Source of the DNA: Schizosaccharomyces osmophilus
Taxonomy: Eukaryota; Ascomycota; Schizosaccharomycetes; Schizosaccharomycetales; Schizosaccharomycetaceae
Length of the DNA stretch: 64,000 bases
Direction: 5' to 3'
Assembly (NCBI RefSeq): GCF_027921745.1
Contig: NC_079240.1
Location: 117,001 to 181,000 of the forward strand
Both the position numbers and the translations under genes were made by a program. This document shows positions 31,378-40,862 of this stretch, one piece after another (positions within the stretch are counted from its first letter, which is position 1; every line of letters starts with the position of its first letter). The notes beneath the pieces were generated by a model, which was given only the letters and a program-made list of their open reading frames with translations, made no database searches and was not told the origin of the DNA.

Positions 31378-33285
31378 ATGTCTCTTAAAGTACAGAATCC
31401 AAACAATGTGCGTGTCTATACAGTGTCAGGCGAAGGCGTGACCCAAAAATTGCCGGACTGGATTAGCAAAAAAAAGTTGAAAAAGGATTATGCCTTATCA
31501 CATAGAATTGAGCTTCTTCAAGAGTTCGATTATCCAGAGGCTAGCAACCGCATCAAAGTTACACGAGATGGTAAATATGCCATGTCCACGGGCGTTTACA
31601 AGCCTCACATAAAAGTTTTTGATTTTGCTGAAATGTCGTTAAAATTTGAACGTCATACGGACACAGAGAATGTTCAATTTGAAATTCTTTCGGATGATTG
31701 GACAAAGAGTGTGCATCTACAAGCTGACCGTACGGTGGATTTTCACAGTCAGGGTGGTATTCATTATTCCACAAGAATTCCCAGATACGGTAGAGACCTG
31801 AAGTATCATTTTCCCAGCTGCGATCTCTACCTTGCGGCTGCTGGAGATGAAGTTTATCGTTTGAATTTGGAACAGGGTCGATTCTTAAACCCGTTTAAGA
31901 TCGAAAGTGCTACCAGCGAAGAACCGACTGCTGGTGTGAATGTATTGGACATTAATCCATTGCATCAATTGTTGGCATTTGGTACCGATGCTGGTACTGT
32001 CGAATTTTGGGATCCTCGCGATCGTTCTCGAGTCGGCATTTTGGAAATGCCCTCTACTGTGCCTTCTTCTCCCTACACAAGTGCCAATCGTGCAGTCACT
32101 GCTTTGAGTTTTCGTAATGATGGTCTTAATCTCGCCGCTGGTTTATCTGACGGTGTATCTCTCTTATATGATTTGCGTTCTCCAAATCCCTACATGACTA
32201 AAGACCAAGGTTACAGCTTGCCTGTCAAAAACGTAAGCTGGCTTGACAGTGCTTTGGATGGCAGTGCCCGTGTTCTTACTGCAGATGCCAAAATTATCAA
32301 GATTTGGGAGAAGGATACGGGAAAACCATTTACCGCTATTGAACCTTCTGTAGATTTGAACGATGTGTGCCCGGTTCCTAATTCTGGCCTAATTTTCACT
32401 GCCAACGAGGGATCTCCTATGCATGCCTTTTATGTCCCTTCACTAAATCCCGCTCCTCGCTGGTGTTCCTTCCTTGACAATATTACAGAAGAAATGGAAG
32501 AAAACCCTACTCCCACAATTTATGACAACTATAAGTTTGTTACCAAAAAGGAACTTCTTAGTCTTGGTTTGGATCATCTTGTTGGAACGGGCGTTATTCG
32601 TGCTTACATGCACGGATTTTTCATCGACTCGCGTTTGTATGAAAAGGCTCGTTTGATTGCAAATCCCTTCTCTTACGAAGAGCATAGAAAGAAAGCCGTT
32701 AAAGAACGTCTTGAGAAGAAGCGTAGCAGTAAGATTCGTGCCCAGAATCGTCCCAAGGTTAATGCTACCTTGGCAACTCGTCTTGCTCACCAAGAAGCCA
32801 AGCTACGTAAGAAGGTTGGAGAAGAGAATGCACCCAGTATTCTTGAGGATGATCGTTTCAAGAATGCTTTCACTAATAGGGACTTTGAAGTTAATGAAGA
32901 TACACTTGAATTTAAACAACTAAACCCCACCAAATCGACTAAACCTCAACTCACTGCTGCTGAAGAATCGGATGAAGAACACGAGCACACAAAAGGTGTA
33001 CAATTAAGTTCAGATGAAAGTATTATGTCTGACGAAGATGTGGAAGAGCATGAAACATTTGATAATATATTGTCGAAGAGACAAACCGATCATGACAATA
33101 AGAAGCAAAAGGGAACCGAACAAACTATTCGCAGTACACCTTCTGGAATGGAAATGTCGTTCCAAGTTGAGAAGAAGAAGAAGAATAAACCAAGAGGTCA
33201 AAATGAAGAAGCTCTCAGCGGGAAAAAGAGGCAGAATACCGAAGGCCGTCGTTCTGCTAGCAAAAACGTTTTCCGGCAAATTTAG
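31378..33285 (+). CDS. enp2: SSU processome WD-repeat protein Enp2 (NOL10 family)
   Basis: 635 aa, single exon. Enp2/NOL10 is a nucleolar factor bound in the 90S pre-ribosome, needed for 40S production. The N-terminal ~370 residues form a WD-repeat propeller (for example LHQLLAFGTDAGTVEFWDPR and TALSFRNDGLNLAAGLSDG). The NUC153 signature lies at about 485-515 (ILEDDRFKNAFTNRDFEVN). The C-terminus is acidic (SDEEHEHTKG) then strongly basic (KKKKNKPRGQ), typical for nucleolar factors. S. pombe counterpart SPCC330.09 from memory. Confidence 0.95.
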   Translation: MSLKVQNPNNVRVYTVSGEGVTQKLPDWISKKKLKKDYALSHRIELLQEFDYPEASNRIKVTRDGKYAMSTGVYKPHIKVFDFAEMSLKFERHTDTENVQFEILSDDWTKSVHLQADRTVDFHSQGGIHYSTRIPRYGRDLKYHFPSCDLYLAAAGDEVYRLNLEQGRFLNPFKIESATSEEPTAGVNVLDINPLHQLLAFGTDAGTVEFWDPRDRSRVGILEMPSTVPSSPYTSANRAVTALSFRNDGLNLAAGLSDGVSLLYDLRSPNPYMTKDQGYSLPVKNVSWLDSALDGSARVLTADAKIIKIWEKDTGKPFTAIEPSVDLNDVCPVPNSGLIFTANEGSPMHAFYVPSLNPAPRWCSFLDNITEEMEENPTPTIYDNYKFVTKKELLSLGLDHLVGTGVIRAYMHGFFIDSRLYEKARLIANPFSYEEHRKKAVKERLEKKRSSKIRAQNRPKVNATLATRLAHQEAKLRKKVGEENAPSILEDDRFKNAFTNRDFEVNEDTLEFKQLNPTKSTKPQLTAAEESDEEHEHTKGVQLSSDESIMSDEDVEEHETFDNILSKRQTDHDNKKQKGTEQTIRSTPSGMEMSFQVEKKKKNKPRGQNEEALSGKKRQNTEGRRSASKNVFRQI

Positions 33286-33896
33286 ACAAATAATTGGGTT
33301 TATGTTAAATATGTAGCTTTTAAAAAGCTTTTTTTGGTTCAATAATTAAAATGGATATTTGGGATAATTGGTGTTTGGTGTTTTGTGTGCGGATATTTAG
33401 TGTATGAAACAAATTTAATAGATTTCAATAGAGAATAATATTATTTATGCTTTTAAGGATTGTTCTCAAAATAAGCAAGATATCTGACGTTTGATCACTG
33501 TCAGTCATTGTCGTTCAAAGAAGATAGCTACTAGTGACTATGAAAAAGAACGATAGACGAGCATCTAAATGGTATAACGTATATCTATCATCCTTTGTAT
33601 ATTAGCATACTTGTTGAAACCATAGTGGCTTTATTATCAGTAGTTGGAGCATTTCACGGAATTGTACGCTCTTGGAATTAACCAACCAACGACTCCATTT
33701 TTGATACTTTTCATTCTTCTCCTTGTACAACAATTAAAGGGGATTTTATATTGTATATTATATATTTGATTTAAACGTCAAATGCACTTTCTATAGAGAG
33801 GTATATTCAAAGGTATAGTTGCGTTTCTTTATGAAAGAGTTCTAATGTATAATTCAAGGGTTGGATAGCTCGTACTCTTTTGAAAATAAATCAATA
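33286..33896. other. Intergenic; pcm1 upstream region
   Basis: Nothing recognised. The open frame of pcm1 extends a little 5' of the first ATG but only through a TTG. Confidence 0.55.
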
Positions 33897-34997
33897 ATGA
33901 ACGAAGATAACTTATTAAGGAATCAAAATACCATCACAGACAGGAAAAAAAGCATTGAAGGACCGGAGATGTCCAACCGAAAACAAATACAACCTAATAT
34001 TAGAGAAGAGAGGAAATCAGGCCAATACAGAAGAAGAGACTACTACACAAGCAATGAAGAAGAGAATTATTCAAGGAACAGAGATGATTTTTCCAATCGA
34101 GATGTTGTTCGAACTCATTATAATGCACGACCTGATATGGGTACAAGGAAGCGACAGTTTTCCCCTATTATCCAGTTAAAGCGTTTCAATAATTGGATCA
34201 AGTCTGTACTTATTCAAAAATTCACCCCAAAGGTGGATGATAAGCCGTTACTCGTGCTCGATTTAGGCTGTGGGAAAGGCGGTGACTTAATTAAATGGGA
34301 TAAAGCTGGTATCGAAGGATACATAGGTATTGATATCGCTGAGAATTCAATCGACCAGGCGAAAAGACGGTACCGTGAACTTCAGCCATGCTTTGATGCT
34401 CTATTTTATGCAGGAGATTGTTTTTCTCGCTCCATTGGCGAGTTTCTACCTCCAGATCAACGACAGTTTGATATAGTGTCTCTACAGTTTTGTTTGCATT
34501 ATGCTTTTGAAAGTGAACAGAAGGCTAGAATACTTTTGGAAAATGTCTCGAAATGTTTGCCTCGCGGTGGTATTATGCTTGGTACAATTCCAAACTCGGA
34601 TATAATTTCTCAACGCTTGAAAGAGTTACCCCCTTCTGCGGATTCTTGGGGGAATGGTATCTACAAAGTACGTTTTACACAGCGACCGTCTCACACCTTC
34701 CGCCCTCCTTTTGGTATTCAATATTTTTTTTATTTAGAAGATGCCGTAACCGATGTTCCTGAATACGTTGTTCCGTTTGAGGCATTTCGTGCAATCGCAG
34801 AGACGTACGATTTAGAATTGTTATGGCAAAAACCGTTTGTGGACATCTTCAATGAGGAAAAAAATTCGGAAACATTTGGTAATTTGATGGATCGCATGAA
34901 GGTAGTTGACAGTAATGGAAAGAGAGGAATTGATCCCAAAGAGCTAGAAGCTGCCAGCTTTTACTTGGCGTTTGCTTTCGAAAAACGAGGGATCTGA
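33897..34997 (+). CDS. pcm1: mRNA cap (guanine-N7) methyltransferase
   Basis: 366 aa from the first in-frame ATG at 33897. It adds the N7 methyl group to the GpppN cap; in S. pombe Pcm1 travels with P-TEFb (Cdk9). A basic, Arg/Asn-rich N-tail of ~85 residues is followed by the Abd1-type catalytic domain: RKRQFSPIIQLKRFNNWIK, then the AdoMet motif I LVLDLGCGKGGDLIKW at ~116-131, IGIDIAENSIDQAKRRY, the FDIVSLQFCLHYAFES segment with the cap-binding contacts, and LPRGGIMLGTIPNSD. The end, ASFYLAFAFEKRG, matches the family C-terminus. S. pombe counterpart SPCC330.10. Confidence 0.95.
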   Translation: MNEDNLLRNQNTITDRKKSIEGPEMSNRKQIQPNIREERKSGQYRRRDYYTSNEEENYSRNRDDFSNRDVVRTHYNARPDMGTRKRQFSPIIQLKRFNNWIKSVLIQKFTPKVDDKPLLVLDLGCGKGGDLIKWDKAGIEGYIGIDIAENSIDQAKRRYRELQPCFDALFYAGDCFSRSIGEFLPPDQRQFDIVSLQFCLHYAFESEQKARILLENVSKCLPRGGIMLGTIPNSDIISQRLKELPPSADSWGNGIYKVRFTQRPSHTFRPPFGIQYFFYLEDAVTDVPEYVVPFEAFRAIAETYDLELLWQKPFVDIFNEEKNSETFGNLMDRMKVVDSNGKRGIDPKELEAASFYLAFAFEKRGI

Positions 34998-35332
34998 ATA
35001 AAACCGTACTTTAATTTACAAAAACAAGAAGCTATTAAACTTTTTTTTGAGGTTTTTATACCAACTATTAGCGCTGTTTATGTTCAGCAACTTCTTTTAT
35101 AATTTTCCTGTAATATAAGCGAAAGCTTATTTCGAGCTTGTCGCGAGCTCAGTCGAAGTGCCTTTCCTCTGGGATACAATAGACTCAGTATCCTTTTGCC
35201 ATATCCTTTACGGACAGATCAGTAAGAAAACACGAGTGGCAAGTTGAAATTGAGCATATATATTTTGTAAATTGTATTATAGATGAATACTGAATTGCTT
35301 CCGTGTAACTTCAATCGAATTTCGTTAATTCA
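34998..35332. other. pcm1-btb1 spacer with two adjacent hairpins
   Basis: Two stems lie side by side at 35115-35130 and 35134-35150 (see repeat entry). Otherwise unremarkable. Confidence 0.55.
35115..35150. repeat. Tandem hairpins between pcm1 and btb1
   Basis: ATAAGC-GAAA-GCTTAT (35115-35130) is a perfect 6-bp stem capped by a GNRA-type GAAA loop. Three bases on, GAGCTTG-TCG-CGAGCTC (35134-35150) is a 7-bp stem with one G-T pair. Could be a structured RNA or a 3'-end signal; function unknown. Confidence 0.5.
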
Positions 35333-38300
35333 ATGAGTCTTTTGCTTTTCGCTTACTATTTTTGCAACGACATACGCTCTTTTCAGACGCTATTAAGACA
35401 AAATGATATAAAACCACGAGAGCCAAGAAAGGGCTTGTCGGAAAAAAGCCCTTCAACCTTGAATGTAAATACTAAAGATCGTTATGGACGCACCGTTCTT
35501 CATATAGCCGCATTCGAGAAGAAAAACAATTTTGTTCGAGCCTTGTTGCAACATAAAAATATAGACGTGCTCATTCAAGATGAAGAATCCGGTTATACTG
35601 CTTTACACCGTGCTATTTATGCAGGAAATCTTGAAGCTGCTTCCTTATTACTCACAAAAGAGCCTTCTATTCTTTTAAAAGTGAAGGATCATGAAGGACT
35701 ATCTCCTTTTCAATTACTGTATAGAGTATATTCTTGGACTCATCCGCAAAATAGTTTTCCAATTTTAGGAAACGAGCTTTACAGTCTTGGGAACAATGAA
35801 AATAGTATTCTCGGCTTTACGGTTTCAGGAAGTCAAGATATGGCTAAAAGAGTGTTTCTGTACCGTAAGCAAACACCCAACTCATCAGCTGGTCAACTCT
35901 TTCATCCAGACAAAATAATTGACATTCAGTCTTCAAAATTTCATACTCTGGTTGCCACAGATGAGCCGAGTCCAAATGTATATTCTTGTGGTATTGGAGC
36001 CGGTGGTAGACTCGGTTTTAGAAAAGATGCCCAATACACTTTTACTCCTGTGTCAGACTTACCGTACAAAGTGGTGCAAATATCTGTAAGTCAAAATCAT
36101 TCTCTCGCCTTAACAGATTTTGGAAATGTCTATGCTTGGGGATTGAATACCTTTTCTGCTCTAGGATGTAACGTGGATAGTTCGAAGAAAGAAGATTTTA
36201 TTCAAGTGTCCCCCAAACGAATCTCTGCATTTAAGGACTTGAACATTGTTGGGGTTGTCGCAGGTGACACTTATAGTGCTGCCTGGACGCATTCTGATTT
36301 ATATACTTGGGGCCAAAATGAAGGACAGCTTGGCCATCCGGACGATTCTTTTATAATATCTACTCCACGTCGAGTAGCCGGTATAACTTCCCCTGTGGTT
36401 AAGGCGACTTGTAATTCACATAGTCTTATATTATTGTTGGACAACAACACAGTGTTAATTCTGTCAAACTATGTGCAAATGAAGGTGCCCGTGGCTATAG
36501 ATATAGAAAGTCCACTTACCTTTACTAAACACCCTTTATCTCTATCACGCTTTAATATTAGAAAAGTCGAGGCTTGCGAGGATAATTTGGCAATACTTAC
36601 TGAACAAGGAGAGGTGTTTGTTGTTGATCTAATGCCTTTGCGATCCATTAGAGAACAAAAGCAAGGTTCCTTATCTACAAAAATAAATAGCAAGAGTTCT
36701 TTTAAAATCACTTCATTTTGGTCGGTATTGTCACCAGAGAATGCAGCAATTGATGTTGCTTGGGCTGATAGTAATAGTCTTTTGTTATGCCTGAAAAACG
36801 GCACGTGTTGGATTCGTCAAATTCGTTCTAAGAAACGTGAAAAGGCATCTTTAAAGCAGAGTACTAAGGGAATCTACAAATACTCTTGTATCGAAAATAT
36901 ACAAATGATAACGAATGTTCGAACGAACGGTTCCGGAGGAATTTTTACAATTAGAAATGATTATCGTCCTCCCCATATCCTTTTTACCATCCCCGAGCTG
37001 AATGATGTATTCACTTCTCTTCTTCCATATAGAAATATCTTGCATAAAAGGAATCCCACTCTTAAAGCAGCAGAAGACGAAGATAGCCCACCATATTATG
37101 ATGACGACCGTGATCCCACGGAAGATGAGATGCGAATTCTTTTTTTTAATCCAGGAATAATAGTCAATAGTTATAGCAACTATAAGAGTTCGTCAGCTGA
37201 TGTGTGTTTACGATGCGTTAATGAGATTTTCTGGTGTCATGAATTTCTTTTATCGGCCCGTTCTCCTGTTCTTCGACAAATACTTTGTACTAATAGAAAC
37301 GCCAAAAAGGCATATTTGGAATATCGAGTTGATGAAAAAGGGGAACCTACTCTGGTTATTAATGATGTATCTGCTTTGAGCGTCGCTGTGCTTTTGCATT
37401 ATCTTTATTCAGATTCTCTTCTTCAACCCTGGAAGTGTGACTCAAGATTAATGTATCTTAAAGAAGAGTTACTAAAACTTAGCAGGATTTTAGACTTACC
37501 TCACTTGCATGAGGTTTTACCATTTACAGCTCCTCGTCAGCCTGTAATGTCATTAGCCAAAGACATAAATTCTCTCTTTATGAACAAGACTGCCTTCGAA
37601 CATTCATGTGATACGATTGTAAAATTAGAGGATGGAGAACTAAAAGCGAATAGTTTATTGTTGAGAATTCACAGTGATTTCTTTGATTCATTTTTCTTGT
37701 TTTTGGACGGACAAGTGCATTCCAAATCTGAATATTATATAGTCAATTTACCTGATAAGAGTCTTTTCCATTTTGGACTCATTCTTCGTCATATATATGG
37801 AAGTGGAGACTTGGAGATTCTCAATGATATTAAGGACTATGATTTCTACAGTTGGCTGGAGACGATGACAGTTATGCTGAGTATATCTGATGAGCTTCTA
37901 TTTTTTCGACTGAAGGAAATATGTGAGCAATCTTTGCTTCGATTTTTGAATTTGAAAACACTGAATGATATGTTTGAGTTGTCTTCTTGTTACCATGCAG
38001 ATTCGCTTTATAACCGATGCGTTGACTATGCGTGTCATAACATAGGTTATTTTTTGGAAAAAAATCGATTAAACGAATGGGAAGCTAAACATCTCGGCAA
38101 GGTTTCAAAACGCTTAGAATTGGCTTTACAAGAGCAAAGTTCCCACACTCAACCCAATAAGGTACTCAATAAGCTGCTATTTAGAAATGCAAAGTATTTA
38201 GAAGAAAAAGCATATGAATTAAAAGTTCTGCGAGAGTTCCTCTTTTCAGGTGAATCGACAGAGTTTTGGGATAAATCTCCTTATCGGATAATCAAAGAAA

Positions 38301-39358
38301 ATGATGTTGCTTTTTCCCAAAGCCGGCCACCGACAGTGGCTAACGACTTGTCTGAGCAAATAGTTGGACCAGCCAGAATTACTGAAGCTGAAACGAAGCA
38401 GGAGAAGAAAGATGGTTTTGCAAGAAGAGAAAGCCCAGAAGTATTGGAACAATCCCAAGGGTTGTTGTCGTTTAAAGATAAAAGCTTCACATCACCAGGG
38501 ACACCTATTACCGAAAACACTAATGGAGAACCTATTATCAAAGAGGAGGGTATAAAAAGCTTCTTGAACACTGAACGAAAAGGTCCCTGGAACAGTACGC
38601 TAAATATAGTTGAAAATGCTAAGAAACCTACGAATCGTGCGAATTTGAGAGAATTACTTGATGAAGCTAACGGTGTGGGTCAGTCTATGCCAAACAACGA
38701 GTTTCGTGGTATGAAGGGCGTAATGAAAAAGTCGCAGAAAGAAAAGAAAAAGGAGTTATCTAAGCAGCAACAGCCAATTCGCAAGGGTGGTGTACACGGA
38801 TCAAACCCGGAACTCGTTGAAACAGCAGCGAACGCGTGGTCAATGAGAAAACCTACGGCTCCTCCATCTAAAAAACCATTCAATGGAATTCTTCGAGAAG
38901 TAGCTAGCAATGAAGCACCTTCCCAAATATTTTACAAAGAACCGAAAAGACGTATATCGAGTGGATCTCCGTCTAGTTGGAATACATCAGGAAAACCTCC
39001 CAGTCAACCTTCATCATTGCCTAAGAGTGGAGCACAAACGAATTCGTTGATGGCGATTATGTATGAGCAACAAGAAGAAATAGAAGAGCGAAAAAAAAGG
39101 CTGGCAAACAGAAAACCGATAGAGGAAATACAACAGGAAGAAGAGTTTCAAAAATGGTGGGAGGAAGAAAGTCGTAAAGTTCAGAAGGGACTAGGAATCA
39201 AAAAAACAGAGGAGGAAGCGAATGAAAACCCTTCTCGGAGACGAAGGCCAAAGAAAAACGACAAAAAGAACGTTTCGTCCACGAATGAATCAAAGTCTCA
39301 ACCTATAGATATTCCTCCGGCGAGTTTCAAAAAGGGTAAAAGCCGAGTATATCGGTGA
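35333..39358 (+). CDS. btb1: Btb1: ankyrin-RCC1-double BTB protein, Cul3 adaptor (IBTK-like)
   Basis: 1341 aa, single exon. Domain order matches animal IBTK: ankyrin repeats at ~50-140 (RYGRTVLHIAAFEKKNNFV, GYTALHRAIYAGNLEAASLL); RCC1-type repeats at ~180-430 (VYSCGIGAGGRLGF, VYAWGLNTFSALG, YTWGQNEGQLGHP); a first BTB at about 605-725 (DVCLRCVNEIFWCHEFLLSA); a second BTB at about 745-890 (DTIVKLEDGELKANSLLL). A long disordered Lys/Glu-rich tail follows from ~960. The protein is a substrate adaptor for Cullin-3 ubiquitin ligases in S. pombe (SPCC330.11); the substrate is not evident. Length is within a few residues of the S. pombe protein as I recall it. Confidence 0.94.
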   Translation: MSLLLFAYYFCNDIRSFQTLLRQNDIKPREPRKGLSEKSPSTLNVNTKDRYGRTVLHIAAFEKKNNFVRALLQHKNIDVLIQDEESGYTALHRAIYAGNLEAASLLLTKEPSILLKVKDHEGLSPFQLLYRVYSWTHPQNSFPILGNELYSLGNNENSILGFTVSGSQDMAKRVFLYRKQTPNSSAGQLFHPDKIIDIQSSKFHTLVATDEPSPNVYSCGIGAGGRLGFRKDAQYTFTPVSDLPYKVVQISVSQNHSLALTDFGNVYAWGLNTFSALGCNVDSSKKEDFIQVSPKRISAFKDLNIVGVVAGDTYSAAWTHSDLYTWGQNEGQLGHPDDSFIISTPRRVAGITSPVVKATCNSHSLILLLDNNTVLILSNYVQMKVPVAIDIESPLTFTKHPLSLSRFNIRKVEACEDNLAILTEQGEVFVVDLMPLRSIREQKQGSLSTKINSKSSFKITSFWSVLSPENAAIDVAWADSNSLLLCLKNGTCWIRQIRSKKREKASLKQSTKGIYKYSCIENIQMITNVRTNGSGGIFTIRNDYRPPHILFTIPELNDVFTSLLPYRNILHKRNPTLKAAEDEDSPPYYDDDRDPTEDEMRILFFNPGIIVNSYSNYKSSSADVCLRCVNEIFWCHEFLLSARSPVLRQILCTNRNAKKAYLEYRVDEKGEPTLVINDVSALSVAVLLHYLYSDSLLQPWKCDSRLMYLKEELLKLSRILDLPHLHEVLPFTAPRQPVMSLAKDINSLFMNKTAFEHSCDTIVKLEDGELKANSLLLRIHSDFFDSFFLFLDGQVHSKSEYYIVNLPDKSLFHFGLILRHIYGSGDLEILNDIKDYDFYSWLETMTVMLSISDELLFFRLKEICEQSLLRFLNLKTLNDMFELSSCYHADSLYNRCVDYACHNIGYFLEKNRLNEWEAKHLGKVSKRLELALQEQSSHTQPNKVLNKLLFRNAKYLEEKAYELKVLREFLFSGESTEFWDKSPYRIIKENDVAFSQSRPPTVANDLSEQIVGPARITEAETKQEKKDGFARRESPEVLEQSQGLLSFKDKSFTSPGTPITENTNGEPIIKEEGIKSFLNTERKGPWNSTLNIVENAKKPTNRANLRELLDEANGVGQSMPNNEFRGMKGVMKKSQKEKKKELSKQQQPIRKGGVHGSNPELVETAANAWSMRKPTAPPSKKPFNGILREVASNEAPSQIFYKEPKRRISSGSPSSWNTSGKPPSQPSSLPKSGAQTNSLMAIMYEQQEEIEERKKRLANRKPIEEIQQEEEFQKWWEEESRKVQKGLGIKKTEEEANENPSRRRRPKKNDKKNVSSTNESKSQPIDIPPASFKKGKSRVYR

Positions 39359-39781
39359 ATTCGTTTGTAGATTATACATAAAAAAGACACAAGTCTTATA
39401 AAATGACATACATGATGTGTGAAATTACTTATTTATTACTGTGCTATATATTCCGGCGATTACTTAATGGACATAGAATGAAATTTACTTAATTAACTAT
39501 CAAGTAATATCGGCCGTAATTCAAAGCTTCTTTTTCGTAAATTACTTGCTCTCGAAGAATTGGGCATAGTATTTACTAAAAAATTGGAGTGGATATTCAT
39601 CACCACAAGACTGAAGCATGTATAAAAAAGAAAAAAAAAATTAGAAAATATAGAGGGGGTGGGCAACTTAAGCAATTAAACATTTGACGTGAAAAGGAAC
39701 TTACGAACTTGAAATAGCAAGTTAAGAGAACGCAAGTACGAATAATATGTTTATTTTCCAACCAGCATGGCATGGATGAAC
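39359..39781. other. Convergent 3' ends of btb1 and sdh3
   Basis: 3' flanks of two converging genes; poly-A tract near 39631-39641. Nothing else recognised. Confidence 0.55.
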
Positions 39782-40339
39782 TTAAACAAAAGAAAGGTAG
39801 CCAGAAGTTAACACAGATGCGATGAGAACAGCATAACCAGTACGGTAGACACCTTTAAGAGTTAATTCTTTGGCGGTGTCCCAAATCAAATGACGAAGTC
39901 CGTTAAAAATGTGGAAAGTAAAAGGATAGGAGACGGCGAATTTGGCAGGAACCTTTATCCATGTAGGAATTTGTTGAAGAAGACTAGAGATGGTTTCAGT
40001 ATCAAGAGAATAGCCAGCCAAAGGAGCAACTAAGTATCCAGTAGCAAAAAGATAAAGAGTACCAGCCAAGGCAACACCAGTGACACGGTGGAGACTGGAC
40101 AAGTACCAAGTTAGTTGAGGTTCATAGATGCTCAAATGGGGAGAATTGGGACGATGAAGACGCTGGTCAGCAAGGCGGGAACGGCCCTCCATGTCCGTCA
40201 TGTGTTCAGTAACGACGGAGCGTTTCCAAACATTATTCAACAAAGAAGAGGAAGCCAAAGAGTTGGAGGGACGCAACAATTGAGAGGCAGAACGGAAGAA
40301 TCCGGGAGAAAGAGAATGAAATGTACGGGTAGCAAGCAT
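39782..40339 (-). CDS. sdh3: Succinate dehydrogenase cytochrome b subunit
   Basis: 185 aa from the ATG at 40339..40337; the frame continues 5' only to a TTG. Membrane anchor of mitochondrial complex II. The N-terminus is an arginine-rich, acid-free targeting peptide (MLATRTFHSLSPGFFRSASQ). SPHLSIYEPQLTWYLSSLHR and the following helix (VTGVALAGTLYLFATGYL) give the ubiquinone-site signature; FHIFNGLRHLIWD carries the heme-b ligand histidine. Three membrane segments are visible. S. pombe counterpart SPCC330.12c; it is divergent to rpc37 across 523 bp. Confidence 0.95.
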   Translation of the reverse strand: MLATRTFHSLSPGFFRSASQLLRPSNSLASSSLLNNVWKRSVVTEHMTDMEGRSRLADQRLHRPNSPHLSIYEPQLTWYLSSLHRVTGVALAGTLYLFATGYLVAPLAGYSLDTETISSLLQQIPTWIKVPAKFAVSYPFTFHIFNGLRHLIWDTAKELTLKGVYRTGYAVLIASVLTSGYLSFV

Positions 40340-40862
40340 GGTTGAGTAGTTTCGCTGAAGACAGAAGGTAGGGTAAAGAACTTCGAAAAGTTTGTTTTTC
40401 ACTCTTAAAATAATCAAAAAATAAGTCTTAAACCGTGGATCGTGTCCCGTCTAATCCTCAAACTCACAAAAACAAATTAAACAGTGGTTTGTAGCGAATG
40501 GAATTGTAATCCTAGCTATTGGAGGGCATAACGACAATATCGGGACTTGCTAAAGAAGCGAGATGGTGCGCACTGCAACGAGGAAATGATGTAGTCGAGG
40601 GTTCGAATCCCAAGGAGACCTTCTTTTTTGTTTGAATTTTACCATTCGCCTTTACTGAGTGTTTGTAAAGAGTGTGTGGTTTCTTGAGGATACCTTAGAT
40701 GAAACTGAGATCTTGAAATAAATTATCATTTTTTGAGTTATCTTTGGAATTTTTGCTTAAAATCAACCGTGTTTGAACGAACGGAAATCATTGTGCTTTT
40801 TGTCTGGCAGAAGAGATAATTACTAGTCATTGGATTAAAGAAGCGCTTTCATAAGGTAAAGA
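40340..40862. other. Divergent sdh3/rpc37 promoter region with a TFIIIC B-box
   Basis: 523 bp with no coding sequence. It contains a perfect B-box and a T6 tract (listed separately). No complete tRNA can be folded here by eye. Confidence 0.6.
40600..40629 (+). promoter_or_regulatory. Perfect TFIIIC B-box followed by a T6 tract
   Basis: GGTTCGAATCC at 40600-40610 matches the Pol III B-box consensus GGTTCRANNCC at every position and is followed 13 bases later by TTTTTT (40624-40629). The flanks do not fold as a tRNA: the would-be T-stem keeps only its three inner pairs and no 5' acceptor partner for GGAGACC is present. It may be an extra-TFIIIC site, an eroded tRNA, or the promoter of an unknown Pol III RNA. 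Confidence 0.65.
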
